From assembly GCA_003427395.1 (NCBI GenBank), contig BFEA01000320.1:1707557-1771556 (forward strand): a DNA stretch of 64,000 nt. Direction: 5' to 3'. Below are positions 23,280 to 34,661 of this stretch, in pieces (position 1 is the first letter of the stretch; the number at the start of each line of letters is the position of its first letter). Both the position numbers and the translations under genes were made by a program. The notes beneath the pieces were generated by a model. It was not told the origin of the DNA. It made no database searches and saw only the letters and a program-made list of their open reading frames with translations. The DNA comes from Chara braunii. Its lineage: Eukaryota; Streptophyta; Charophyceae; Charales; Characeae.

Positions 23280-24259
23280 CTGGAATCGCTGCATTGTGGA
23301 AAGTGCTTCCACGTTCTAATTCATGTGCAGGAGTCAGCAGGACGGCTTCCCTAATATCCCTATGATTCACTCAGCTGTAAGGTCATGCATAGGTCAAGGT
23401 CAGGACACCGCTGGACACCGCCATACCTTGAGAAGCCAGAGTGTTCTGCAACTCTCTGTTGATCGTTCCTGCGACTCGTGAACTCTGCGCCGTCTGCGGC
23501 TCCATCGCCCGGGTATTTTTTCCTCCGTTCGAGTCTCCAAGATTGTACCTAGCGTGTCTCTGGTCGCCGCATTGTGCCTGCAGTCACAATGAGAAGTCAC
23601 AGCAAACAGTTCTGGGTATCATTATCACTAGCACCGGACGCAAAGTAGGAACGCTGAGTCCGTGAGTCCCTGAGGCCAGAGGCCTAGGGGTCCTTCGCTG
23701 TGAGACTGGAACCCGATAAAGCTGCAACCAAACCTCTATTTTTGCAAACGAAACTTCGAACGGACGACATTTTTGCTGCCAAACTTGGAAGGAGCAATAT
23801 TTTTGCTATTAATTATAATCCATAAAGTAATGATAAAATAAAATAATAATAAAAATCGAAATCTATGTCGACATCGTTTTCGTCGCAATGATTCCGAAAT
23901 TCTCGGTCAGTCCACATGTATCTGCTCGCTGCGCTGTCCACATGTATCTGCTCGCTGCGCTGTCCAGATACGTGTCGTCGAATGTTGGGCTGTGAAGCGA
24001 AACCCATAACAACGTAGACATCCATGTACGATGTGACAAAAGAGGAGGGACCATTTGCCGAAAGAGAAACACCAGTCTCACTGCGAGGGACATTACACTG
24101 GGACAAAGAAATGCCAAAGAAATGCCCTATTTCATAACACGGACGGTCTTATAGCTTTTCTTTCAGTCATTTACTGACTGTTGGTGGGCTTCCCTGTTTT
24201 CGTCGCTACCCATGTTTTGCTTCTGTCTCAAGTTTTGAGAGGACCGAACTCACGACCAG

Positions 24260-24940
24260 ACAGATTAAAACAAGATATTTGACTCAACTCGTAAATCTTT
24301 ACAGAACATATTCGAATTCCAGAATCGACATGCATGTACACGTATAGCTGTTAACAAACAGATCGTGCGCTCAAATCCAGCCGGCCTACAGTGCCGCTAC
24401 ATTCAACATGATTCAAGAACGTTGCAAATATCGCAATTCGACTCATTCATCAATCTTTACAGAAATCATTCCAATAATTGAATCGCCATTCATGAACACG
24501 TACTAGTTCTTAACAAACAGCTTTAAATTTTCAATAGGTACTATTCAAGAATTTCTTATATTGATGATCCTATTTATTAGATTATAAATTATCATAAATT
24601 TGTATATTATAAATTTGTATGCAAATACAATGAAATAGATAAGGGATTCCATTAATATTTATCATATTCACTATTTATACGATGTGCGCTCGAATCGAAA
24701 CAACAATGTCAGGGGCCAAATTCAACACTCAGAACGTTGCGAATATCGCAATTTGGCTCATTTCACAAAATCTCTGCAGAAATTATTCAAATTCCCGAGC
24801 CAACATTCACGTAGACGTAGCTATTAGCGGACAGATCTTCTGCTCAAATCTAGACGGATGGGTACAGCAGCGTTAGCGACTGAATTCAACGCTAAAGAAC
24901 CTCGCAAATATCGCAATTTCACCAAAAAGACTTTTAACGG
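24260..24940. repeat. Degenerate satellite-like tandem array, period about 158 bp
   Basis: TCTTTACAGAA-like sequence recurs at about 24297, 24454 and 24771, spacings of 157 and 317 (twice 158.5). The phrases AACAAACAGATCGTGCGCTC, GTTGCAAATATCGCAATT and CATTCATGAACACGTA recur with the same spacing. An AT-rich block (about 24535-24680) takes the place of one monomer. The length is in the range of nucleosome-sized plant satellites. Confidence 0.8.
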
Positions 24941-25494
24941 CGACTGAATAACAGAGGCGCTCGGCCACTGAGGACTTTCATTGCTCGCCTCGTCGTAAAA
25001 ACACAATGTCATTCACGATAGGCTGCGTGTAGCAGCACAATCACGCGCGAGTCCTTCCTGTTGCTACTGCGTATGCTGTGACATATGCATTCACAAAGGT
25101 ACGGCAAAAAATATAATGACGAAGGAGCTTACGTAACCTAAATTTCTATACAGTCGGAAATAGGAACATGGGTTGCGTGCAGTAGCGTGTAGTTACGTGT
25201 AGTACACACCCCCGCCCGAAGACCTACCAGCAAAAGGAACGTGGTTTCATTGTTTTTTTTTTCACCCCGGTTTCACGGCTGTAGGACCCGTAGAGCAATG
25301 TTCCTTCTTCCGTTCTTCGTGACCGTCGTCTTCTTTGTTTCAACTGGTCGAGACACTCTTTCGTGGGATTTCCAAGAAGTCCAACTTCCTTTAGATTGGG
25401 TGCACAAGTTCTACAGAGTATAGTACATGGTGTGATCGTTAAGTTCTATCGCTATATTACCAGAAGGCATATTCTTTAGCTGTGTGAACAGTCA

Positions 25495-25990
25495 ACACGG
25501 TGTTGGGAGAGGAGGGGGGGGGGGCTGTTCATTGGTTGAACATCGGTGACCTGCCTGTCACTGACATACCCATCTGCTGTTAGCCTTGGCCGCGGGACTT
25601 TGATCATAATAGCAATACAAGATAAACAATCGACTGAGGTCAAGAAAAAGGACCTACAGTGTTCCACCGAATACAACGTACGGTCATTATAGCTGAATTT
25701 AGACTGAAAGATACACCAAATTCGGCTATAATGACCGTGCGTTGTATTCGGGGGAACACTGTAGTCATTCCACAAATGAAGCGTGGGGAGTGGCGGAAAG
25801 GAGGTTCCATTGGTTGAACATCAGTGAACCTGTCTGTCCCTGACATAGCCATCTGCTGTAAGCCCTGGGCACTGGACCCTGATAATAATAGCAATACAAG
25901 ATAAACACAAAGTACAGAACGGAGGGCCACGGTGGTCAAGGGAAAGGAGTCAAAGGACCTAACTTACCCATTCCACAAATGAAGCACTCG
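25495..25990. repeat. 278-bp direct duplication overlapping the end of exon 1
   Basis: CATTGGTTGAACATC followed by ATAGCAATACAAGATAAACA occurs at 25530 and again at 25808. ATTCCACAAATGAAGC, the last bases of the exon at 25968, is duplicated near 25768. The left copy has a 105-base MITE inserted where the right copy is empty. Confidence 0.88.
25657..25761. mobile_element. Pogo-like foldback MITE (family 2), copy 3, with TA duplication
   Basis: The ends CAGTGTTCCACCGAATACAA and TTGTATTCGGGGGAACACTG are inverted repeats. The arms continue through GGTCATTATAGC to a short centre. TA flanks it on both sides (25655-25656 and 25762-25763). The CAGTG start and TA target are typical of pogo/Tc1-mariner MITEs. 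The paralogous site at about 25960 lacks the element. Confidence 0.9.
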
Positions 25991-28067
25991 TCTCGCGAAT
26001 GACCGCAGCGGCTGTTTCGACCGCGTTCTCCTTTCGAGAGTACTCCAAGTGGCACTTCGTGTTGAACTTCACCGCAGATCCAGGAACGGTTACCCCTCCC
26101 GCCGCCTCGAAAAGATCGTCGCCTCGCTGCTTCTGCGTCCACGCACCGCGACGAATTTCCATCTCCGTCAACGCCGAAGTTGCGGCGATCAGGTCCGTTT
26201 GACTTGTATTACGAGGGGCAAAGCCGTCATTTTGCCCCCTAGACGGAGGGACAAGGCCGCCACTTTCCCCAGTAGACGGAGGGGCAAAGGTGCTGCTGAT
26301 TCGCTGCTGCAGCTGTTCTTCGTCTTGCCCGCGTGTTTGTAGATCGTGCTGCTGTCGACGCTCTGAATCTTGCCGTGCCTGGGACCAAATGGGACCCGGA
26401 GTTTCACGACGGAACGCCGCCGCACTGGCCGCAGCGGTCTCTCCGTCGAGGCCCCGCCATGTTTCCCCCGACGAGTTGTCAATGACCGAGCGGCGGCGGC
26501 CCGCCGAGTCCTCCTCTATTGTGCGACTCCATCCCCCTCCTCCTCCACCTCCTCCTCCAACTACTGGCAATCCCCGGATGCTTCCATCCTCAAGTTGTTT
26601 GCCCGATCCATCTCCATGTTGAACCAATACAGAGCTGAAGTGATCACGCTCGCTGGAAAGATCCGTCGGCGGCATCTGTTTTTCTCCCGTCCACCCGATT
26701 GCGAGACCGAGCATCGGTCCTGCCAAGGGGTCAACCTCTGCCTCCGCTGCTTCTGTTGCCTGCATTTTTCGCTTCTGGCCGCTATACTGCTGCTGTTGCT
26801 CCTCCTTCCTGGCCTCCTCGTCTACCCTCCTCTTGTCATGATCCGCCGCCATGCCTCCCCGCTCCATTGTACGAGGCGACTCCTCTTGCGTCGCCATATC
26901 CTTTGGCGGCGGGGATCTCCACCATTGCCGACGATGTACGGGAGCGCAGAAGTTGCCGATCGGCGACGGCGACGCATTTCTATCAACGGTGTGATTAGAG
27001 AAATTCCCACAAGTCGGAGAGCGCAGCGGAACCGGAGAGCGCGCGGTCGCTCCAGGAGCAGACGGCGGGGGAGGCAGCATGGCACGTGGCAGGATGGTCA
27101 TGGCGGCAAGTTCGGCGTCTGGGCGAACGGCGGCCGTCGCAGAGAGACAGCGGCTCCCGATAGCGTCGGGACTCGCCATCTCCTTCGCGACGACTCCCGT
27201 CGCTGAGAAGAGATCGCACCCGTACGGCCCTTTAGCCCCATTCCGGTACGACAGCAGCGATGCTCCCAACACTCCCGCGGGAGGTGGTGTCTCTTGTCGC
27301 CCAGCATCAGCGCACCCTGCGCTCTCCCTCTCCTTCTTCATGGGAAAATCCTCAGCTATCGTCCCCACCCCTCGGGTCAAACAAGCGGCATCGTCTGACG
27401 AAAAAGGTAGGGGGGAAGTCGAGTCCTCTGCCGGCCGTGGCCGGGCACTGGTAAGACGACAGCCGGCCCAGTCAGACCCGGTAGGAGCAGATCCCCCCCC
27501 CATCCTCGACAGTAGAGATTGCGACTCCAAATAGCGTTCCCCGCGACCTGCTCCTCCTCCTCCCCCTCCTCTTTCAACCACTTCTTCCCTCAGATTACGC
27601 CTCCAATGGTCTCGATCATGAAAACGGTTAAACCCTAACTCTCTCGGACCGTTCTCACAGATCTTGACGACACCACAGTCAACGGACGCGGGCGGAGGAG
27701 AGAAAAGCGACCCCGAGACCGCGGCCTTCTCCTGGATCTCCAGCTGTCGGAGATCAGAAGGCTGATTTTGGTCAAAGCCATGGCCCAACGAAATGAACGG
27801 GGACCAAGACGAGCTGCTTGTTGCCGTCTCCTCTAAATTTTGACGAAACCAATTGCAACTGCTAACGGAGCTCTGCCCGCCCGTCCAGCCACCGGACAAC
27901 TGACTGCCAGACGGTTCCCCGGTGTGCAATGCCCTGCTGCCACCCGTACAGAGTGTCAGATTCAGATTTACCCTCCGTTGTTTGCTAACGGGGAAACGGC
28001 GATGAGGCAAAAGAGAACCACGTCCCTGCTGCACAGACGTCAGGCGCAAGGACAGTCCCAGATCCAT
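25968..28067 (-). CDS. First coding exon of a minus-strand gene; putative nuclear regulator with EAR-like motifs
   Basis: An uninterrupted 700-codon frame runs from ATG at 28067 to a strong 5' splice site: after Trp700 the DNA reads GTAAGT (25967-25962), and the next codon would be a stop. I chose this ATG over an upstream TTG because it begins MDLGLSLRL. That stretch, and RRVNLNLTL about 30 residues later, are LxLxL sequences like the EAR motif that recruits TOPLESS-type corepressors in plants. The rest is mostly disordered in character: Gly runs near residues 180 and 530, a KRRVDEEARKEEQQQQ charged stretch, and many Ser/Pro/Arg blocks. I recognise no folded domain. It probably continues to the exon at 18917-19791. 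Upstream sequence is microsatellite-rich. Function is not claimed beyond possible repression. Confidence 0.65.
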
Positions 28068-28079
28068 CACGGACGATGG

Positions 28080-28360
28080 CAAACCAAACCCTGAGAGGAT
28101 GGCTATGCCCGCAGCCTACGTAATTACTAGCTGCTGATCCCACTTCAGCGCTGACTGGCTTACACTTTTGACTCTTCAAGACTTCAACTCTCACACACAA
28201 ACGCTACTTCTCGCTCCCTCCCAACGCAAACCACCTAGTTCCCTAATCTATCGGAACTCGATATCGTTGTTGTACGAGATCGGCGTCGTGTACCGCACGC
28301 ACTCTACCACTCTATTGCTCACACTCACTCACTCGCCACCTCAATGACACTCTATGCTCG
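28080..28360 (-). promoter_or_regulatory. Region upstream of the minus-strand gene
   Basis: This non-repetitive stretch separates the ATG at 28067 from the CT microsatellites and is where a promoter and 5' UTR would lie. No clear TATA box at a fixed position was seen. Confidence 0.25.
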
Positions 28361-28407
28361 CAACCGACAGACTAGTTGACCTAGTTTTCACACAGATTTC
28401 AGAACGG

Positions 28408-28458
<51 letters not shown>

Positions 28459-28465
28459 CTGTGTG

Positions 28466-28503
<38 letters not shown>

Positions 28504-28623
28504 TGCTCGCAACCGATAGGCTAGTTGACCTTGCTTTGACTCGGATTTCAGAATGGCTCTCTCTCTCTCTCTCTCTCGCAACCGATAGGCTAGTTTACCT
28601 TGCTTTGACTCGGATTTCAGAAT

Positions 28624-28665
<42 letters not shown>
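28360..28665. repeat. Minisatellite with (CT)n and (GT)n spacers
   Basis: A unit of about 58 bases starting TCGCAACCGATAGGCTAGTT and ending CAGAATGGCTCTCTCTC occurs at about 28508 and 28577, with a diverged copy at about 28358. Each is followed by a CT run. A GT run of about 45 bases lies at 28458-28504. The Leu/Ser and Arg/Glu frames here are artefacts. Confidence 0.92.
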
Positions 28666-28669
28666 GAAT

Positions 28670-29980
28670 ACTTCAATGGCACAAGCTAATTTGACTATCC
28701 GTCAGCCAATCTACCTCCACGTCACGCTCGCTCAGATTTCGGAACAGACTCCAATGACGCGATGTGCGTCGAGGTCCGACTTGAACGCATGCATTCTCAC
28801 AGAGGATGGCGCGCAGCGCCGCAGCGGCCTTACTTTCCTCTGACGGTCTGACCATCACTCGGTGACCGTGTGGAGTGTTGCTTTGACGTAACAGTGCGGA
28901 CTCTGGAATACAGAGCCTCCACTCTCGATACGATATAGCAATAAACCTTCTCAAGGTGCGATGGCGGCGTGTGGCGTCCTCTCGTCACCTACTGTCATCA
29001 TGAAACACTCCCTAGCTTACCGGCTTCGCGGGTTGTCCAGCCGTGTCAACGATAAGGCGAAATAAGTAACGAACTCGATTGAAAGTCCTTAAGTGCCCCT
29101 CGAATACTCGGCGACTCAAGTGCTCCTTCTCGGGTTCTCGAGCCGACAGACGCCGCTGAGACGCGTACTCACTACCTCCTGACTGTTGTATGGGAGGAAA
29201 AGGCGAATGTCTAACTTCGGTCGGCAGCTTCCGAGGCAAACTCGCTACTGCATTCATGCATGCACGTGCACGAGGAGGTACAGTGGGAATGCACGACTAC
29301 GTGACCACTATGCAGGAGCAGATCATCCGCCTGGCCGTCCGTAGCGCGCAGGTGCATTCTCACACAGCTCATTTGGATATCAGTTTTGGACCCTATGTGA
29401 ACGATCTGATTTGGTATTTGGTAGACCCTCTAGCACGGCACGCCTTCCCACTTGCTTTGTCAAGTTCGTCTTGCCCGCCCTGCCGGGTTGTTCCGGCAAG
29501 AACTATGCATGCATGCCAAAAAAAAAAAAAAAAAAAAAAAAAACTGTGCATGCCTGTCCCGCGAAGCACGTGCCGACATCGCTGTGCAACTTGCTGTTTT
29601 TTTCAGCCGTTTTTCGTCGATGTGTTGCGTCGCACAACATGCAGAGTCCCTGTGCCGACGTGGCCGCCACATTCTCCATTGGGTTAAGTGCAAAAAACTT
29701 GCGGTTATTCTCCCTGGCCCATCTCTCACTTGTGGCGGCTGCCGAAGATGTCCAATCGAGCACTTGGTTCAACTTGACTCTACGCTCCAAAAGCTAAGAG
29801 CGGGACTACAAGAAAAAGAAAAAAAAACAACTAACTGTTTGCGCTCTGTGGAGTTTGCCCTCAAGAAAAAGACAAAAACATCGACTAAGCGCTCGGTGGA
29901 GTTTGCCCTGCCGGTAAGACGGGGAGCTTCCCCTATCCATTTCCCTCCCTTGCCATGCATCTTTGGACTGAGCCAACTTC
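28670..29980. other. No gene seen; A-run and diverged repeats
   Basis: An A-run lies at 29519-29543. GTGGAGTTTGCCCT occurs twice (about 29850 and 29898) and belongs to the dispersed repeat described at 30737 and 34378. No coding signal. Confidence 0.4.
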
Positions 29981-29984
29981 AGCC

Positions 29985-30118
29985 TCGCTGCACTACACAG
30001 CACTCCACAAACATTTAGACGCTTTCTCGACCCGGCGCACTCAAGATGTTGAACTCATCAAAATGAAGCTGGTCCAGAAAGCGGCCAAATGCATGTAGCG
30101 TGTTGTGTAGTGCAGCGA
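29985..30118. mobile_element. Foldback element, family 3
   Basis: TCGCTGCACTACACAGCAC (left) and its near-complement GTGTTGTGTAGTGCAGCGA (right) enclose 134 bases. Further pairing inward (ACGCTTTCTCGACC with its partner) makes one long imperfect hairpin. No coding capacity. Only one copy was seen. Confidence 0.7.
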
Positions 30119-30400
30119 TGACGTAATCGCGCACTTGGCAAGTGGACTCCGCGTCCGTGCTTGGCCCCGTGTACACTTCTTTCCAAGACGGCCGGCCTAT
30201 GGGCAGGTTGGGTCTCACGTCCCGAGAACAGCTTGGTATTAGCCGGGAAAAAAAAAAAAAAAAAAAAAACACTAACCGGAGCTGCTTCCCACGTCCACTT
30301 GGCAAGCCTGGTCTGACAGCCACTCGAACACAAGGCACCCTAACGGTACCTGACCGCGGGCAATAGCTTGTATACAGGGTGCGTTGTGTTCGGGGGCGGG

Positions 30401-30553
30401 GTCCCACTAGCAAAGAGGTTCGAATTAGGAGCCTGAATCTGGATACGTTCTTGGCGCAGATGCAGAAAAGCAGATCAGTCACGGTTTGCTGCATCTGTCC
30501 TCGTTCACGTCGAGATTCAGGCATTTCAAGACAATCCTCTTTGCTAGTGGGAC
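30401..30553. mobile_element. Foldback MITE, family 1, copy 2
   Basis: GTCCCACTAGCAAAGAGG (30401-30418) is a perfect 18-base terminal inverted repeat with 30536-30553. The interior pairs along almost its whole length (GCCTGAATCTGGATACG and partner). It matches the element at 20826 in size, ends and internal GCAGATGCAGAAAAG. The better-preserved ends suggest it is the younger copy. A broken family-2 arm (GTGCGTTGTGTTCGGGGG) abuts it on the left. Confidence 0.9.
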
Positions 30554-30736
30554 CTCGACCGGGGGGAAGATGGTAGTATGAGTATGCCCTTAGCACAGTA
30601 ACTACTGTCGTTCCCCTGACCACTACGCGCCCTCTTTTTTTTTTTTTTTTTTTTTTGGCTGTACCTGCCCGGAAATATTCAATTCTATACATTCATAATT
30701 AGGGTAAGCTGTGCTGGGGTAGTACTTCACTAGTAG

Positions 30737-30860
30737 AAAAAGTCCGAGTGTGAGTGAGTATGCCCCAAGGCGGGAAGACGGGCAGCGGAGCTATCCCAAC
30801 CTTCTATCTTTCGCATTGTTACGGCGGCGGGAAGACAGGGAGCGTCCACTGCCGACTCTA
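30737..30860. repeat. Dispersed repeat, copy 1
   Basis: GGGAAGACGGGCAGCGGAGC, CCTTCTATCTTTCGCATTGTT and GGGAAGACAGGGAGCGTCCA are shared with 34432-34503 in the same order and orientation. Confidence 0.85.
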
Positions 30861-31039
30861 CGAGGAACTCCACCGCCGATTCTTCGAGAATTCCTCGAAG
30901 AATTGCGGGCTCCACTGGCGTTTCTTTTTTTTTTACATTTCCTAAGTTCACTGACCAATTCCCTGCAATCACTGAAAGTGGGAGTCCTCTGTTCTCCGCG
31001 ATAGCGTGCTGACTCTAGGGTTTGAGACTGCGTGTGCTG

Positions 31040-34036
31040 CTATCTTTTTCTTTTTTTCTTTTTTTTTTTCTTTTTTTTTTTTTTTCTTTTTTTTTAAAGC
31101 ATCATTCGTTTCATTCCACATCAAGAAAAGAGGCCGGGGACCTCACAATTCAACCCGGTGAAACAGAGTTATCTCAGTCAGACCAACCTGGCTGTGATCA
31201 AAGCAACACTCGTACCGACCAGACCAACCTGGTAGACAAAGCAAAGCTATTCTACTATTCTCACTCACACAGACGGGCCCTGGCCCTAACGCGGGCCTGT
31301 GCCCTACATACCATGGCAAGGCAGGAAAGACCACCGAGTGATAGGTTAGGTCCGCCTAGATAGCCTTACTCACTACATTAACTATCTAACCAACCCCTTT
31401 TTCGCTATCGAACCCACCAGATGATGCTTGAAAACACACCTATTACTAACATACCACCAACAGAGTTTACTTTCCGAACCCCGATTCCCATGTCACTACC
31501 CCATGCAGCCCAAATTAATCTACCCCCAGCCATGGGGACCAAACCAGTTTTCCTGTTGCGGCCGAAATTGCCACCAGTCTGTTTTTCTTAGCCCATGAAC
31601 GCAGAAACCACAATCTTGCTCTGGCTCTGCCTTCTCCTATTTTCGACAGAACTTTATTCCGCCAGTCTACAATAATCATATGTCTGAGCATCGGCTTCAT
31701 CCCTTTCTTCAGTGCCGGATCTGAATAATACTTCTGTTGAAACAACACAGAATTTCTCTCCTTCCAGATCCACCAGATCACCAGGGAGCGTACTGCTGTT
31801 GCCACATAACCCCATCCTTTCCCACTGACCAAGGGGTGTTTGAGCTGGCCCAACAATGCCCACTCCAGGTCCGATTCCACTTCCTCCGGGCCTCCCAACG
31901 CTTTCCAATGATGAGCCCACCATCTCCAAATACGGAAGGAGAGAGGACAAGTGCCCCACAGGTGTGTGCCATCTTCTGGATGTATGTGGCATCTCGCACA
32001 TCTCACGTCTACTTCCATGCCTCTTATGAAAAGTGAGACTGCGTCTAGAGGCGCTGCATGTGTTATCAACCACACGACTGCCGAGGCTTTTTTGGTGGGC
32101 AGTATCCTACACATCTTCCACTTATCGTTATAGTACTCGACAGTCAGTGGTGAACCTGTATCAGACACAGACATAGCCTCTGATATCTTGGCCGAAGAGC
32201 TCCCACTGAGGCGTTGTATGGCCATTCCCAATCTCGGGCCATATTGAGCAATTGTTGGGCGGCCCCTTGCCTTAGGCCATCCGTACAGGCCAACATCCAA
32301 CTTCATCTGTCTGATTGGGGTGCCATCCATAATTAGGACCGGTTAAGGCGATCCGGCTGCTGAGAATTGCAAAAAGGTCCTGACTTCCTCCAACAGACCA
32401 AAGCTTGAGACTTCGCGCTCTTCTTTAAAGACTAGCGTACTGCTGGTAATACCTTCCTCTACCTTTCTCTCCCAGACTTCCGCCTTTCCCTGCGCCACAA
32501 CTTTGCAAATCTGCTTCTCCCCCCCCAGATTTAGAGCCGGGCTGTACCACCTCCCTTCCGAGGCTTGCTCTTTCAGAAGCTGTTTCCATTCCTCCGGTAC
32601 CGCCTGTATCAAGGCTTCCCTCCTCCTGTCCACATACCACAATTTACCCAATTTATCCTTCAGTTCCTCCGTACTCCTCCACCTTCCCCGCACTTCGTCC
32701 CAGAGATCCTCCACACGCAGTACCCCTCTTTCCGCCCAAGCTCTCCCGAAGCTCCCCCTGCCTGAGATACCAAATGGCAGTCCCTCCTGATTCTTGATGC
32801 TCTAATTCTCAAACAGAGGCTGACGGAGTACTTCGTCCCTGGACTGGGGTGGACAAAGGGAACGTGGTGCCAGCGTGCGCCAGGCCTGTAGCACCCCACG
32901 CCAGAATACCGACTTCGGCCTTCGTCTCTGATAGGCCGAGGTTGTCATCAACAGCCATACATCCTCCCCATTGTTCAGGCCCCAATCCTTCGCTAAAATG
33001 TATTCAGCCAATGCCACCCAGCTACGATCCTCAGTGTCTTGCAGGGCTTTGACCGGCCATTTACCAAGTAATGCCTTGTTCTAACGCACGGGATCTAACA
33101 CTCCAAGGGCCCCATCATCTTTGGTTGCGGTGAGCTTGTCCCAAGACACTTTAGACAGATGCCCTTGGCCGACCTCCGCTTCCGGTTTCCAAATGTGCTT
33201 GGCGGCCACAGATCTGATCTCTTGAGCGGTCTTTTTCCCAAGCGAAGCATTTATGATCAATGCTCTACCGAAAAGGGAGAGGCCATAAACGTTTCTCCAT
33301 TTCAGGATTCTTTGTTCCACTTTAGCGAGCAAAATCTGATCTTGGATCTCAGCACAGTCCTGCAGGGAGACTTGTTCGCCCAAGAACCTTTCTGCAGCGT
33401 CCACCGGGATCTTTTTCATCCCAAAATCAATACACAACTCAAACTGATCAGGCAAAAAATACACAGATTTGGACCAATTAACTTGAGCTTCGCAGAGGAC
33501 ACAGTATTCTGTCAACGTAGCCCGGACTGCTGTTAAGGAGCTAGGTGTATTCCTTGATATTATAGTAAGGTCATCCGCTAGCGCGCTTCCTTTAAACTGC
33601 ACCTGCTGTCGGATCTGCAGTCCAACAATGTAGGGGTTCCCCCTCACATTGTTGAGCAATACATCCATTTGCATGACAAACAACAAGGGCGCTAGTGGGC
33701 AGCCTTGACGAAGAGAACCCGTCAGTGGAAAGGGTGGTGAGATCCTTCCATTAATCACCACTGACGCTGTCGCATGGAAGTACATCACCTTAACCCAAGT
33801 GCAAAAATTTGGACCTAAACCCATATTTCTAAGAGTAGTCAGAACGAAAGGTCAGCTGACCCTGTCATAGGCCTTTTCCAAGTCCAGTATGTCCAGAGCC
33901 TCGTCCGTGATGATCTCCATCGACTCAACTACCGTGACTATGTTGTCAAGGATTGACCTTCCCTTAACAAACGCGCCCTGGTCTACACCCACTAGGAAGG
34001 GGAGGTGAGTTGCCAGCCTAATCGCCAGCGACTTAG
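31040..34036 (-). mobile_element. LINE-B, 5'-truncated, minus strand
   Basis: The T-rich stretch at 31040-31096 is its poly(A) tail read on the other strand. The 3' UTR covers about 31100-31514 and ORF2 runs leftward from about 34036 to 31515. The element starts inside the reverse transcriptase, so endonuclease and ORF1 are missing, a typical 5' truncation. The phrase GAGGCCGGGGACCTCACAATT in its 3' UTR recurs in LINE-E at 42251, so the two belong to related families. Confidence 0.88.
31515..34036 (-). pseudogene. LINE-B ORF2: reverse transcriptase and zf-RVT tail, stops but no frameshifts
   Basis: One reading frame is kept for about 2.5 kb. It carries LDLEKAYDRV near 33870, GSLRQGCPLAP near 33710, and the active site ALADDL near 33575 with both Asp residues. 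The tail has the zinc motif Cys-x2-Cys-x8-His-x4-Cys (Cys111, Cys114, His123, Cys128 of the last open block, 31515-32330) followed by RIWRWW, and ends near WSPWLGVD. In-frame stops lie at 33852-33854 (Trp position in LINE-C), 33081-33083 (Gln position in LINE-C), near 32802 and near 32342. Nonsense mutation alone has silenced it. Confidence 0.88.
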
Positions 34037-34040
34037 CCTG

Positions 34041-34300
34041 CTATCTTTTTCCACGATTCTGGCCTCTGTGGAAATGGAGAACACTATTTGCACGTGCTTG
34101 AGGGGAGCTGTTCTCGTGAGGGTCTCGAAAGGGCAGGCAGGTAGAGGCCCACGAATTCTTATGGCAGCCGTTCCACCCTAAGGCTATTAGGTCACCCTGG
34201 GCTGAAAAGGCCACCGTTGTCAGATTAGACACAAGAGTGAATTTACCTAGCCTGGTTAGCACGATGATAATACCTCAAGGCCATCGCCCTTTTCAAAATA
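34041..34300. other. Unassigned sequence at the LINE-B 5' junction
   Basis: A 73-codon minus frame (34041-34262) is present but matches nothing. GGGCGATGGCCTTGAG (minus strand, about 34275-34290) also occurs on the plus strand at about 42158, next to the tail of LINE-E. Confidence 0.4.
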
Positions 34301-34377
34301 AAAAACAGAAAAAGAAGGTCTTCGGAGAATTCCTCGAAGACCCCTGCAGTGGAGCACAAAAAAGGAAGACAAAAAAG

Positions 34378-34560
34378 ACGCAGAGTGGAGCTTTCTCTCC
34401 CTTGATCCCAGTGTGAGTGTGCCCTAAGGTGGGAAGACGGGCAGCGGAGCTATCCAAACCTTCTATCTTTCGCATTGTTTCGGCGGGAAGACAGGGAGCG
34501 TCCAGCTCACTGAAAAAAAAACAAGAAAGACGGAGAGTGGAGCTTTCCTTCCCTCGGTCT
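34378..34560. repeat. Dispersed repeat, copy 2, with an internal duplication
   Basis: The core (34432-34503) matches 30770-30852. GAGAGTGGAGCTTTCCTTCCC at about 34530 is a second copy of CAGAGTGGAGCTTTCTCTCCC at about 34380. Confidence 0.82.
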
Positions 34561-34629
34561 TCCGAACCAAAGTACGCCCGGGTAAGATAGCAAAGGCCGT
34601 GATGCGTGGGCGCTCGAGCCCATGCACAC

Positions 34630-34631
<2 letters not shown>

Positions 34632-34661
<30 letters not shown>

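Larger units (their letters stand above)
19838..25490. other. Probable long intron or repeat-rich spacer
   Basis: The space between the two minus-strand exons holds two MITE families, a U6 retrocopy, three degenerate tandem arrays, a C-run with an A-run near 22330-22375, and no convincing coding exon. Middle exons shorter than about 150 bases could be missed. Confidence 0.5.

Noticed and set aside
26049-27534. Plus-strand frames of 97-278 codons opposite the 700-codon exon
   Set aside because: They are shadows of the minus-strand exon, which is longer and ends at a proper splice donor.
28399-28667. Small Arg/Glu-rich and Ser/Leu-rich proteins
   Set aside because: They lie on (CT)n and (GT)n microsatellites.
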